64,000 nt of DNA from JAVVWB01 sp036652335. Its GTDB lineage: Bacteria > Synergistota > Synergistia > Synergistales > Synergistaceae. This document shows, in pieces, positions 52,689 to 62,084 of this stretch. The position numbers and the translations under genes are program-made. The notes under the pieces are model-generated. The model was given only the letters and a program-made list of their open reading frames with translations. It ran no database searches and had not been told where the DNA came from. Position 1 is the stretch's first letter. Each line of letters opens with the position of its first letter. The stretch spans positions 62,001-126,000 of the forward strand of contig JAVVWB010000004.1 in NCBI GenBank assembly GCA_036652335.1, in the 5' to 3' direction.

Positions 52689-53732
52689 TTGAAAAGAATT
52701 ACATTAAGTGAAATTTCAAAGTTATTAGGTGGATCTGTTGTTGGAGACCCTAATATTGAAATTTTGGGAATAACAGATTTAGGAAAGATTGAAGAATCTA
52801 TGATTTCTCCATTATGGGAAAAGAAATTTATCTCCGAGGTTGTTCCAGGTAATATTCTTCTTACAAAACCTGGATGGACACCGACTGGCTACAATTCAGT
52901 TGAGGTTGATGATCCAAGACGTGCTTTAATTTTATTGCTGAATTTCTTTAATCCGTTTGTTGAACTGCAACAGTCAATACATTCTTCATCTGTTGTCTCT
53001 TCAACTGCTAAGATAGGTAAATCTGTTCATATAGGGCCAAATTGTATAGTTTCAGATAATGCTGAATTATGTGACAATGTTAAATTAATGGGCAATGTTT
53101 GGATAGGTAGCGGGGTTACTATAGGCGCTAATACTTTGATAGAGCCAGGTGTTGTAATTCATAGCTTTGTTACAATTGGAAAAAGTTGTATTGTACATCC
53201 TAATGCAGTTATTGGTTCAGATGGTTTTGGTTTTATGCCGGATCCTAAAGAGATTCTAGTAAGAATCCCTCAGATTGGTACTGTGACCATTGAAGATAAT
53301 GTTGAAATAGGGTCATGCACATGCATAGATAGAGCTACCTTTGGAGACACACACATTTCTAAAGGGACAAAAATTGATGCCCTTGTTAAGGTTGGTCACA
53401 ACTGCAAGATTGGACAGTACTGTATAGCTGTTTCTCAAACAGGTATAGCTGGGAGTAGTAAGATAGGTAACTTTGTAACTCTGGCTGCACAGTCAGGAGT
53501 TGCAAACCATGCAACAGTAGGGGATAAAGTGACTTTAGGAGCGAGAACAGGTGTTGTTACTGATGTTGAATCTGGTAAAATTATGTCTGGCTTCCCTGCC
53601 CAAGAACACTCTGTTGAATTACGTCAATTAGCAATTTTAAAAAAATTGCCGGAGCTATACAAGTTGCTTAAAGTTGCCAACTCTAACAAAATGAGAAAAA
53701 AGTTGGATGACACGAATGAAGACCTTAAGTAA
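52689..53732 (+). CDS. lpxD: UDP-3-O-acylglucosamine N-acyltransferase
   Basis: Third lipid A step, N-acylation of UDP-3-O-acyl-GlcN. TTG start (TTGGAG nearby) gives 347 residues. An N-terminal uridine-binding domain is followed by a left-handed beta helix of hexapeptide repeats (IGKSVHIGPNC onward) with VGHNCKIGQYC at the active-site His, and a C-terminal helix. The end overlaps lpxC. Confidence 0.94.
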   Translation: MKRITLSEISKLLGGSVVGDPNIEILGITDLGKIEESMISPLWEKKFISEVVPGNILLTKPGWTPTGYNSVEVDDPRRALILLLNFFNPFVELQQSIHSSSVVSSTAKIGKSVHIGPNCIVSDNAELCDNVKLMGNVWIGSGVTIGANTLIEPGVVIHSFVTIGKSCIVHPNAVIGSDGFGFMPDPKEILVRIPQIGTVTIEDNVEIGSCTCIDRATFGDTHISKGTKIDALVKVGHNCKIGQYCIAVSQTGIAGSSKIGNFVTLAAQSGVANHATVGDKVTLGARTGVVTDVESGKIMSGFPAQEHSVELRQLAILKKLPELYKLLKVANSNKMRKKLDDTNEDLK

Positions 53733-54531
53733 GGAAATTTCCTTTAGCGGAGTTGGTTTACACTCTGGCACGACCTCTAATGTTACGCTCTTTCCTTCGG
53801 ATAGAGAAGGTATATATTTTAGAACTCCAACAGGTATATTCCCGTTAAAAGATGCCTCCGTTGCTGAGGATAATCGTCTCACTGGTTTTAAACTTTCTGA
53901 TGGTACGCTTGTACGAACTGCTGAGCATTTGCTTGCTGCAATTGCAGGAATGGGGATTGAATCGCTAGAGGTCTTTCTTCAAGGAGAAGAACCTCCTATT
54001 TTAGATGGAAGTTCTAATATCTTTGCGCAAAAAATTTATGATACAGGACTTATTGATAACGGTGTTTCTTCTTGTAAGTTTTTTCTTTCTAACCCAGTTT
54101 ATGCGTCTGATCCTTTATCAGAAAAAGTTATTTGTGCTATCCCGTCACAAGATCTTAAAATTACCTATGTTATTGACTATTCTGGTACGCCGATTGGTGT
54201 ACAACGTGTGACATTTACTATCTCCGAGAGTATATTTTTAGATACTATTTCGAAAGCTAGAACATTTGGTCACACATATGAATTCGATTACCTTAAAGCT
54301 AATGGACTTGCTAAGGGTGGAAGTTTAGACAATGCGTTAGTTTTTGATAAAGATAAGCTTTTAAATGATTCTGGTTTAAGATTCCCATTGGAGTGTGTAA
54401 CACATAAAGTAGTAGATTTGCTGGGAGATTTAACCTTAGTAGGCAAAATCCCTGTTGCACACTATATTTCTATATGTGGTGGACATGCTTTACATTCGAA
54501 ATTAGTAGACAAAATTAAAAGATTAATATAA
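53716..54531 (+). CDS. lpxC: UDP-3-O-acyl-N-acetylglucosamine deacetylase
   Basis: Committed step of lipid A synthesis, a zinc deacetylase. 271 residues from the second ATG (53716), which puts the SGVGLHSG motif at 11-18. Zinc ligands are His71 in AEHLLAAI and the HKVVD pair near 230; EPPILDGSS, ARTFGH and GGHALHSKL are also conserved. An ATG three codons upstream is possible. Single-function LpxC, not the LpxC-FabZ fusion; fabZ follows separately. Confidence 0.95.
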   Translation: MKTLSKEISFSGVGLHSGTTSNVTLFPSDREGIYFRTPTGIFPLKDASVAEDNRLTGFKLSDGTLVRTAEHLLAAIAGMGIESLEVFLQGEEPPILDGSSNIFAQKIYDTGLIDNGVSSCKFFLSNPVYASDPLSEKVICAIPSQDLKITYVIDYSGTPIGVQRVTFTISESIFLDTISKARTFGHTYEFDYLKANGLAKGGSLDNALVFDKDKLLNDSGLRFPLECVTHKVVDLLGDLTLVGKIPVAHYISICGGHALHSKLVDKIKRLI

Positions 54532-54571
54532 TTAACGATAATAATTTTAATTATAGATAGGAGAAAATCAT

Positions 54572-55030
54572 ATGGAATTAAACATAAATGATATATTGGA
54601 AAATTTACCACATAGATATCCTTTCTTACTCGTAGATAGGATTCTTGAGGTTGTTAATACTGATGATAAAAAAATGGTAAGAGGTTATAAAAATGTCACA
54701 TTCAACGAGCCCTTTTTTCAGGGTCATTTCCCAGATGAACCTGTAATGCCAGGAGTTCTAATACTTGAGGCTATGGGACAAGTTGGTTGTATCTTATTAA
54801 AGATACAACCGGAGTATCAAGGTGGCGACAGAAAATTAGTTTATCTAACATCAATGGATAAAGTAAAGTTTAGAAAACCTGTAAAACCAGGTGACCGTTT
54901 AGAAACTGTTGCTACACTAATTAAAAAAAGAGGAAATATAGGAAAATTTAACTTAGTAGCAACTGTTGATGGTGAAGTTGTTGCTGAGGGTAATATGGGC
55001 TTTGTTATTTCTTCCGGCTTGACATTATAA
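54572..55030 (+). CDS. fabZ: 3-hydroxyacyl-ACP dehydratase FabZ
   Basis: Dehydrates 3-hydroxyacyl-ACP in fatty acid elongation and balances the pool used for lipid A. Hot-dog fold, 152 residues. His52 in QGHFPDEPVMPG and Glu66 in VLILEAMGQ are catalytic. TAGGAG precedes the ATG. It lies between lpxC and lpxA, as in many diderms. Confidence 0.96.
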   Translation: MELNINDILENLPHRYPFLLVDRILEVVNTDDKKMVRGYKNVTFNEPFFQGHFPDEPVMPGVLILEAMGQVGCILLKIQPEYQGGDRKLVYLTSMDKVKFRKPVKPGDRLETVATLIKKRGNIGKFNLVATVDGEVVAEGNMGFVISSGLTL

Positions 55031-55104
55031 AATTTATAAATATTATTTTAGTATTACAAATATAAAAATAGTTTATCGTAATTACATATCAGAGGAGAAT
55101 TTTT

Positions 55105-55935
55105 ATGGCTACTGTTATACATCCTACAGCGATTGTTTCCAAAAAATCAAAATTAGGTATGAATATTGAGATAGGACCATTTTGTGTTGTTGATGACAAT
55201 GTTACTTTAGGAGATGGAACTATTTTAAAACCCTATGCTCATGTATGTGACTACACAGAAGTAGGTGCAGGATGCACATTTTATGATCACTCTGTAATTG
55301 GTGGAGCACCTCAAGATTTGAGTTATGCAGGAGAAGTTTCATGGGCAAAAATCGGCAATGGAGTTGTTTGCAGAGAGTTTGTTACAGTAAATAGAGCCAC
55401 AGGCGAAAATAATGTAACCCAAATAGGGGATTCAACTTATATAATGGAAAATGTCCATATAGCTCACAATGTTGAGATTGGCTCAGACTGCACGATTGCT
55501 AATAAAACAGGAATTGCTGGCCATGTTATTATTGGCAATAATGTTGTAATTGGAGGCATGTGTGGCATACATCAATTTGTTCAGATTGGGTCATATTCTA
55601 TGTTAGGTGGAATGTCTAGATTGACACAAGATGTACCTCCTTTTGCTTTAGCATCTGGTAATCCGTGCTATTTTTATGACATTAATAAGGTTGGTTTAAG
55701 AAGAAGAGGTTTTGATTCTTCCACAAGAACAAAGATAAGAGAGATATATAAGTTGATTTATTCAAATTCAACTATTAAAAAAGACGCAATGGCATATATA
55801 GCAGATAATTTTAAGAATGATTCTGAAGCGTCATTGATTTTAGAATTTATGAATTCTGCAACAAGAGGTATAGTTCATTCAATAAAGCAGGACTGGAATC
55901 ACAACTCTCCAAAGGAAGGTCAAGTGACACTTTGA
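55105..55935 (+). CDS. lpxA: UDP-N-acetylglucosamine 3-O-acyltransferase
   Basis: First lipid A step. 276 residues of hexapeptide-repeat beta helix, with the catalytic His in MENVHIAHNVEIG (about 118-121), GGAPQDLSY and EFVTVNRATGE family motifs, and a helical C-terminal domain. AGAGGAG precedes the ATG. Its stop overlaps the kdsC TTG start. LpxI and LpxB, which often follow, are not here. Confidence 0.95.
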   Translation: MATVIHPTAIVSKKSKLGMNIEIGPFCVVDDNVTLGDGTILKPYAHVCDYTEVGAGCTFYDHSVIGGAPQDLSYAGEVSWAKIGNGVVCREFVTVNRATGENNVTQIGDSTYIMENVHIAHNVEIGSDCTIANKTGIAGHVIIGNNVVIGGMCGIHQFVQIGSYSMLGGMSRLTQDVPPFALASGNPCYFYDINKVGLRRRGFDSSTRTKIREIYKLIYSNSTIKKDAMAYIADNFKNDSEASLILEFMNSATRGIVHSIKQDWNHNSPKEGQVTL

Positions 55936-56405
55936 TTAAACTTTTTGTTTTAGATGTAGATGGTACCTTAACAGATGGTGGTTTCTATCTTGATGGTAAT
56001 GGTACAGAATTTAAGAAATTTAACGTGCAGGATGGTTATGGTATAGTTTCTCTCATTAAAACTGGCGTTGATGTTGTTTTTTTAAGTGGAAGATATTCTA
56101 AATCTACCGAGCAAAGAGCACAGGAACTTAAAGTTACACATTGTGTGAATGGAGTAGAAGATAAATTAAATTTTTTAAAAAAATATTTAGAAAAAGAAAA
56201 GATTTTATTTGATGAAGTTTTATATATTGGAGACGATATCCCTGATATAGAATGTATTAAATACTCAAAATTTGGTGTTGCTCCCTCTAACGCTGTAAAA
56301 GACGTTAAGTTAATTGCTGACTGGATAACAGTGGCTACAGGTGGAAATGGTGCAGTTAGAGAATGTTGCGACTTTATTCTTAATTACAACAAAGGGACAG
56401 AATAG
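55932..56405 (+). CDS. kdsC: KDO-8-phosphate phosphatase (KdsC, HAD family)
   Basis: HAD-superfamily phosphatase releasing KDO for the LPS core. 157 residues: nucleophile Asp8 and Asp10 in FVLDVDGTLTDG, a C0-type cap-less fold, LSGRYSKSTEQRA and GDDIPDIECI for the other HAD motifs. TTG start within the lpxA end. KdsA, KdsB and KdsD are not nearby. Homologous sugar phosphatases of the same subfamily cannot be excluded, but the neighbours favour KDO. Confidence 0.88.
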   Translation: MIKLFVLDVDGTLTDGGFYLDGNGTEFKKFNVQDGYGIVSLIKTGVDVVFLSGRYSKSTEQRAQELKVTHCVNGVEDKLNFLKKYLEKEKILFDEVLYIGDDIPDIECIKYSKFGVAPSNAVKDVKLIADWITVATGGNGAVRECCDFILNYNKGTE

Positions 56406-56407
56406 TA

Positions 56408-57529
56408 ATGAATATAGATATACAAAGACTGAAGTTAAAAACCTTGGATAGATTTATATTACAGGAGTTAATACCATCGTTCTTTTTTGGTATTATGTCT
56501 TTTACTATAATTCTAGTTGCAGGAAGTCTCCTTTTCCAAATTGCTGAACTTGTTATACAAAAAGGAGTTTCCTTTGGTATCGTAATTAGGTTGTTTTTTT
56601 ACTCGCTTCCTAAGTTAGTGGCCTACACCATTCCAATGAGTTGCCTTCTCGCTGCTTTATTAGGTTTTGGAAAAATGTCGGCAAACTCAGAAATAGTTGC
56701 ATTAAAGTCAGCTGGTCTATCTTTCCAACGAATAGTTAGACCCGTTATTCTAGTATCAATTCTGGTATCATTAGGCGCATTTTTTATAAATGAAACGTTG
56801 GTCCCTGTTTGTGAACGTGCAGCGTCTAATATAATGAAATTTGAAGTACTTAAACAGTCTCCATTAGTGTTTAAGGAAAAGATTTTTGTAAAAGAAGAAT
56901 CCGGTGGAAATTTAAACCGTATTATATATATTGACAAAATGCATGCGACTACAGGAGAAATGCACGGAGTAATCGTTGAAGAATTTGATGAAGGTAGACT
57001 TGCTAGAATTACTTCTGCAAAATCTGGATATTGGGTTTCGGGAACCTGGTGGATTGAACAAGGTAACGTTTTTGAGATAGACAAAGAATCAAACGTAAAT
57101 TTATTGTACAAGTTTGACAAACAAGCTCTTACGTTAAATATGAATCCTAATGATGTTTCTAATGTTGAAACTAAACCTGATCAAATGACAATACCTGAAT
57201 TATTGACGGCAATAAAAATTGCAAGTAAAAGTGGTTTGGATACGTCTTCTTTATGGATGGTATTACACATAAGAATTTCTGTGCCGTGGGCCTGTGTTGT
57301 TTTAGCACTAGTTGGAGCTGCTTTGGGTAGCAGGCCTCAGCGTTCAAGTTCTAGTGTTGGTTTGGGACTAAGTGTAATAATTGTTTTTGTTTACTATGTA
57401 ATACTCTCATTTACTCAGTCTTTTGGTGATGCTGGTTATCTGCCACCATTATTAGCTGCGTGGGTAGCTAATATAATATTTTTAGTCGTTGGTTTATTAC
57501 TTTGCAAAAATGCAAATAGACTTGGTTAG
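56408..57529 (+). CDS. lptG: LPS export permease of the LptF/LptG family
   Basis: 373-residue inner-membrane permease. Two N-terminal transmembrane helices and four C-terminal ones surround a periplasmic beta-jellyroll (about 130-260, with KIFVKEESGGNLNRIIYIDKM). LDRFILQELIPSFFFG and YSLPKLVAYTIPMSCLLA are the YjgP/YjgQ signature. Only one paralogue is present here, whereas E. coli uses an LptF-LptG pair; a second copy may lie elsewhere or the protein may form homodimers. Followed by a terminator. Confidence 0.9.
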   Translation: MNIDIQRLKLKTLDRFILQELIPSFFFGIMSFTIILVAGSLLFQIAELVIQKGVSFGIVIRLFFYSLPKLVAYTIPMSCLLAALLGFGKMSANSEIVALKSAGLSFQRIVRPVILVSILVSLGAFFINETLVPVCERAASNIMKFEVLKQSPLVFKEKIFVKEESGGNLNRIIYIDKMHATTGEMHGVIVEEFDEGRLARITSAKSGYWVSGTWWIEQGNVFEIDKESNVNLLYKFDKQALTLNMNPNDVSNVETKPDQMTIPELLTAIKIASKSGLDTSSLWMVLHIRISVPWACVVLALVGAALGSRPQRSSSSVGLGLSVIIVFVYYVILSFTQSFGDAGYLPPLLAAWVANIIFLVVGLLLCKNANRLG

Positions 57530-57559
57530 AAACAGGAGATTTCTCCTGTTTCTTTTTTT
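57529..57559. terminator. Terminator between lptG and birA
   Basis: GAAACAGGAGA, two-base gap, TCTCCTGTTTC, then seven T. The convergent birA stop lies at its right edge. Confidence 0.88.
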
Positions 57560-58565
57560 ATCTAGCTAATCTTAAGTGAACGACATCAGCAGCAGAAAAG
57601 TTTATTAAGGTTTTATCTTGAGTAAGAACACATAACTCACCATTATCTCTAACTTCAATTGCTTCTCCAATATATCTGTTTGAGTCATCAATAACTTCAA
57701 CCATTTTGCCAATCGTATCACATTCAGACTTGTACTCTTCAGTTATCTTTATTATTCCATCTTGTTCATTTAATTTAACAAGATATTTTCCCATAACTTT
57801 TAATAAATTTATAAGAACTTGTGATTTTGAATAAAATTCTCCGGTTATTAATCTCATAGATGTTGCGGTTTTTTGCAATTCTATTGGAAAATCTTTTTCC
57901 TGAGAATTTACATTTATGCCAATACCACAGAGTGCATAATAAATTTGATCGCAATCACCAGCAATTTCACTGAGTATGCCAGCAATCTTCTTGCCATTTA
58001 CTAAAATGTCATTTGGCCATTTAAGTGTTGCATTGATCCCATATATATTTCTAAGAACTTTTTTTATAACAATTCCAACACACAGATTTAAAATTTGGAT
58101 GTGAGTAGTAGGTATTTGAGGGCGAAGCAGAAGAGAAAACATTAAATTAGAGTCGTCACTGTTTTCCCATTTCCTGTTTCTTCGACCTCTTCCGTTACTT
58201 TGACTGTTGGCTATAACAATTAACCCTTCCTTAGCATTTTTTCTTGCATGTTTTTTTGCTTCAGATTGTGTGGAATCAATTTCTTTAAAAAATAGACACT
58301 TAGAAAATATTGAATTTTCTAAAAGAAGATACTCTATGTATGATGGTATGATAATGTTTTTGTCTATGTTTTTGAGCTGGTATCCCTTTTGTGGAATTGA
58401 TAATATTTCTAGCCCTTCGTCTTTAAGTTGTTTTATGATTTTAAAAATTGCTTGTCTTGATATACCCAGTGAATTTGAAAGAGTTGTACCGGATATATAT
58501 CTATTCTCAGATATTAAAAAATTAAGAACTTTTGTCTTGTTTGAAATATCAACATTTTTATTCAT
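57558..58565 (-). CDS. birA: Biotin-protein ligase / biotin repressor BirA
   Basis: Attaches biotin to carboxylase or decarboxylase subunits. 335 residues: N-terminal winged helix (about 10-65, ISGTTLSNSLGISRQAIFKII), so it probably also acts as repressor; ligase domain with GRGRRNRKWENS, LKWPNDILVNGKKIAGILSE; and a C-terminal SH3-like domain. GGGTGAT precedes the ATG. Divergent from prfB. Confidence 0.94.
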   Translation of the reverse strand: MNKNVDISNKTKVLNFLISENRYISGTTLSNSLGISRQAIFKIIKQLKDEGLEILSIPQKGYQLKNIDKNIIIPSYIEYLLLENSIFSKCLFFKEIDSTQSEAKKHARKNAKEGLIVIANSQSNGRGRRNRKWENSDDSNLMFSLLLRPQIPTTHIQILNLCVGIVIKKVLRNIYGINATLKWPNDILVNGKKIAGILSEIAGDCDQIYYALCGIGINVNSQEKDFPIELQKTATSMRLITGEFYSKSQVLINLLKVMGKYLVKLNEQDGIIKITEEYKSECDTIGKMVEVIDDSNRYIGEAIEVRDNGELCVLTQDKTLINFSAADVVHLRLAR

Positions 58566-58651
58566 TTTCTATCACCCATAGTCTAAATTGAAATATTCTT
58601 TTTGACGCATTGAGTATATAATAGCAGATATATTAAATTGGAGGGATTTCA

Positions 58652-59759
58652 ATGTCAATATTATCAGGCTCGACATATCTTTCAAATTTGCGCTCGTCAT
58701 TTGACGAGTTGCGTGAGAGTCTTTGACCTAAATAAAATACGTACTGAAATAACTGAAATCAATAAAGTTACTGAAAAAGTAGATTTTTGGTCTACTAATG
58801 ATGCACAGGAAAAGCTAAAACAACTTTCAATGCTTCAGTATAGGTTATCAAAATTTACTTATATTGAAACTTCACTAGCTGAAATCGAAGCTTTAGTTGA
58901 ATTATTATCTCAAGAAGATGATTTGGATTTAGAAAGGGAACTTATACAAAGTGTCTCTAAATTAAAAACTGAAATTGAAGAATTTAAAATATTGATACTA
59001 TTAGATGGAGAGTATGATTCTTCAGATGCCATAGTTTCAATACATGCAGGCGCTGGTGGGCTTGATTCTCAAGATTGGGCAGAAATACTTTATAGAATGT
59101 ATTTCAGGTGGAGTGAAAATAAGAGTTACCTCGTTAAAATTATTGATGAACTTTCTGATCAAGAAGGTGGAATTAAAAATGTAACGTTTTCAATTTCAGG
59201 TGAAAATGTTTATGGTTATTTAAAAGGAGAGCAAGGTGTACACCGTTTAGTTCGTATTTCTCCTTTTGATTCAGCAAAAAGGCGTCATACGAGTTTTGCT
59301 TCTGTAGAAGTGATGCCAATTTTACCTGATACCGCAGATATTGAGATTAGGCCAGAAGATTTACGCTTAGATACTTTCAGATCTAGCGGTGCTGGTGGAC
59401 AGTATGTTAATATGACAGATTCAGCAGTTAGAATAACTCATATTCCAAGTGGCATAGTGGTAAGTTGTCAGACTGAGCGTTCGCAACATATGAATAGAGC
59501 GACTGCTATGCAAGTTTTGAGATCGAAACTTTACGAACAGCAAAGAAGAGAACGAAATGATGAGCTAAAAAACATAAAGGGAGACAAAATGACAATCGCT
59601 TGGGGAAGCCAAATACGCTCATATACAATGCAGCCATTTCAGTTAATAAAGGACCATAGGTCTGGATGTGAAATAGGTAATGTACAATCGGTTTTAGATG
59701 GAAATTTGGACGAACTTATTTTTAGTTACTTAAGAACTGAAAAAGGTAGTAATTATTAG
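58652..59759 (+). CDS. prfB: Peptide chain release factor 2 with programmed +1 frameshift
   Basis: RF2 terminates at UGA and UAA. Start ATG 58652 lies seven bases after GGAGGG. The first frame encodes 24 residues ending in Leu at CTT, then TGA C (58724-58727). A +1 shift continues as DLNKIRTEI, giving 368 residues in total. SPF (about 203-205) is the RF2 stop-recognition tripeptide and GGQ (about 248-250) the hydrolysis motif. The frameshift autoregulates RF2: scarcity of RF2 lets the shift occur. Annotation from the second frame alone gives a false N-terminus. Confidence 0.96.
58721..58727 (+). other. RF2 +1 recoding site
   Basis: CTT TGA C, the classical slippery Leu codon, in-frame stop and C context. 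The GAGAG just upstream may act as a weak internal Shine-Dalgarno stimulator, less perfect than the AGGGGG of E. coli. Confidence 0.93.
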
Positions 59760-59768
59760 GAGAAAGAA

Positions 59769-61571
59769 ATGAAAAATAAATTTTATTTGTCGTTAATTTT
59801 TATATGTTTATTCTCATTTCCTTGCTTAGCATCAGATAGAGCTCAGTTTATCCTTAAAGAGGATATAATACGAACAAAAGATGTCCATGCAGGTATGATA
59901 GGACAAGCTTTTACCGTACTTAAAGGAGAGAAGGTTATTAGTTTCAAGGTTAAAATTATAGATGTGCTTGATCGTAAGTCTAAACCTAGGAACTTAATAC
60001 TTTTTAAAATAATAGATAAAGATATTCTAGAAAATGGTGGAGTCGCTGCGGGAATGAGTGGTTCGCCGATATATGTGCATGGCAAATTAATTGGTGCAAT
60101 AGGCTATAGTTGGTCTTTTTCAGATAGAAGTCTCGGTTTAGCAACACCAATAGAAGATATGCTCAATGCGACTAAATGGAAAGATAAAATACCAGTATTA
60201 CATTCTTTAAACGACAATGATAGAGACAGAAGTTCAAATGATTATCTTAATAAAGAGAAATGTGTATATCAGCGCAATTACATAATACCTCTATCAATGC
60301 CATTAATGACTGATGGTATTTCATCTAAGATGCAAACATACTTGGCAAAAGAATTAAATACTAATATATTACCATTGGCAGGGAACTCTGTAGATATGAA
60401 CAATTTTGTTGACCTAGACTATATTCCTAAGCCTGGGAGTGCTATTGGCGTAGCTTTGGTTTGGGGCGATATAAACGTAGGTGGAATCGGAACCTTGACA
60501 GCCGTAGATAAAAACAATAAATTTATTGCTTTTGCACATCCAATGATGAACAGAGGCTCAATTGCGACACCGGTAACTACAGCAAAAATATTGGAAATTA
60601 TTCCCAGTTTGGACCATTCATTTAAACTTGGGACTATGGGCAAAATAATTGGTCTTGTTACACAAGACAGAGAAGAAGCTATTGCAGGCCAATTTGGAAG
60701 ACTTGCTCCAGCAATAAGCTTCCAAGTTATGGTTAATAACTTAGATAGTAATGTGAAAACAGTAAAAAACTTTCAGACGATAGTAGACCCATTTATGACC
60801 TCAAAATTGTCTACAAGCGGAATAGTCGGGATTATAGAAAATTGCTGGGGGCGTAAGGGAGAGGGAACTGTAACTCTTACCTATGAGATAAATGGTGGAC
60901 AATTGCTTACTCCATGGAAGAAGAAAAATATAATTTTTTCTCGTACAGACTTGGCAGAAGGAATTTTGAAAGAGATAGAAACATTAACAGAAGTTTTTTC
61001 CTTAAATCAATTCCATGATATTAACCCCATGGGGATAAAAGTTACTGCAAACATTACTTCAATCACAAATGTTATGAAAATTGAGGAAATTTCTGTCCCA
61101 ACTGCAGAAGGTGGATATAAAGCAGGAGAAGACATTAATATCACAGTCACCCTACGAAAATGGAGAGCAGAAAAACAAGTAAGAAAAATTTGTCTAAAAA
61201 TTCCATCAGATGCAAATGGACTTTGTAAAATTAATGTTAGAGCAGGGAATAACTCAAATGTAAATATAGAAAACAACCTTAAACCTAAATTTATAGAAAT
61301 TACTTCTTTTGAAGACTTTTTGAAACAACTCTCTTCAGTAGAATCTAATAATATGTTACTCGCTGAAATTGAGTATAATTCAAATAAGAAAAGCTCAAAT
61401 ACAGAACCGGCAGATATAATTGATAAAAAGTTTGAGTATCAAAAAATAAAAGAAAAAATAGAAAAAGGTGTTTTCAAAATACTAGAAGAAGAGTCCTTGA
61501 TAACAGGTAATATGACTACATATATTAAGGTAATTAAAAATAATGATTCACAAAAAACTATCAAAAATTAA
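59769..61571 (+). CDS. Exported S55/SpoIVB-like peptidase-domain protein
   Basis: 600 residues with a signal peptide (hydrophobic to about 20, cleavage near CLASD). The S55-like region shows AAGMSGSPIYVHGKLIGAIGYSW at about 94-115 and GIGTLTAVDKNNKFIAFAHPM at about 239-258, so Ser97 or Ser99 and His256 are candidate catalytic residues. The C-terminal 200 residues look like a beta-sandwich. In SpoIVB itself the His precedes the GMSGSP Ser; here the order is reversed. Non-sporulating bacteria carry such proteins with no assigned role. Ten bases after prfB; overlaps dgkA end by 11 bases on the opposite strand. Confidence 0.75.
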   Translation: MKNKFYLSLIFICLFSFPCLASDRAQFILKEDIIRTKDVHAGMIGQAFTVLKGEKVISFKVKIIDVLDRKSKPRNLILFKIIDKDILENGGVAAGMSGSPIYVHGKLIGAIGYSWSFSDRSLGLATPIEDMLNATKWKDKIPVLHSLNDNDRDRSSNDYLNKEKCVYQRNYIIPLSMPLMTDGISSKMQTYLAKELNTNILPLAGNSVDMNNFVDLDYIPKPGSAIGVALVWGDINVGGIGTLTAVDKNNKFIAFAHPMMNRGSIATPVTTAKILEIIPSLDHSFKLGTMGKIIGLVTQDREEAIAGQFGRLAPAISFQVMVNNLDSNVKTVKNFQTIVDPFMTSKLSTSGIVGIIENCWGRKGEGTVTLTYEINGGQLLTPWKKKNIIFSRTDLAEGILKEIETLTEVFSLNQFHDINPMGIKVTANITSITNVMKIEEISVPTAEGGYKAGEDINITVTLRKWRAEKQVRKICLKIPSDANGLCKINVRAGNNSNVNIENNLKPKFIEITSFEDFLKQLSSVESNNMLLAEIEYNSNKKSSNTEPADIIDKKFEYQKIKEKIEKGVFKILEEESLITGNMTTYIKVIKNNDSQKTIKN

Positions 61572-61923
61572 TGTTTTTAATAAGTATAAAAAGTATACAT
61601 CCATATGATGAGAAAAGACTAAGGAATACAGCAGCTGACAAGATATCTTTGACTTGACGCACTTCTTCTCTGTAATTCTCTCCTAGAATTTTGTCAATTG
61701 TAATTTCTATTGATGTGTTTATCATTTCCACAATTACTGGACAGATAGACATAAACAAGAAAAACAGGTGTGTTGCTAATGACTTATTCATATAAAATGA
61801 AAACAATTGTGTTAATATAAGGGCGGTAGATTCATTTCTAATTGCCTTTTCACTCTTAAATGCAAATATTAAACCATTAATAGAATAAATAGTTTTTGAA
61901 AAAAGTGATGAATTTTTTAACAT
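61561..61923 (-). CDS. dgkA: Diacylglycerol/undecaprenol kinase (DgkA family)
   Basis: Small integral-membrane kinase, 120 residues with three hydrophobic segments. FKSEKAIRNESTALIL and the CPVIVEMINTSIEITIDKI stretch hold the catalytic Glu and metal-binding Glu/Asp. The Gram-positive-like version phosphorylates undecaprenol; the proteobacterial one diacylglycerol; sequence alone does not decide. GGAGAG precedes the ATG. Convergent with the S55 gene. Confidence 0.88.
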   Translation of the reverse strand: MLKNSSLFSKTIYSINGLIFAFKSEKAIRNESTALILTQLFSFYMNKSLATHLFFLFMSICPVIVEMINTSIEITIDKILGENYREEVRQVKDILSAAVFLSLFSSYGCILFILIKNINF

Positions 61924-61994
61924 GAGGCATTTCTCTCCATTCTGTTGTATTGTGTGTTGTTCTTAAGTTGTTGTAATGTGAGTGCTTATCACAC

Positions 61995-62023
61995 TTGCTC
62001 AATATATGATTGGCATATATAAT
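61995..62023 (+). promoter_or_regulatory. Candidate promoter of ileS
   Basis: TTGCTC (61995-62000), 17 bases, TATAAT (62018-62023). The leader of about 55 bases is too short for a T-box riboswitch. Confidence 0.7.
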
Positions 62024-62084
62024 ACGTTGTTATATGTTTAAAGTAAATTATATTAGTTGTAAGTTATATACGGGAGGTAGCAAA

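Noticed and set aside
58652..58726. prfB broken by an early stop
   Set aside because: CTT TGA C is the conserved autoregulatory RF2 frameshift site, not a mutation.
61924..62084. T-box riboswitch before ileS
   Set aside because: The leader is short and I see no T-box sequence or Stem I; a plain promoter explains it.
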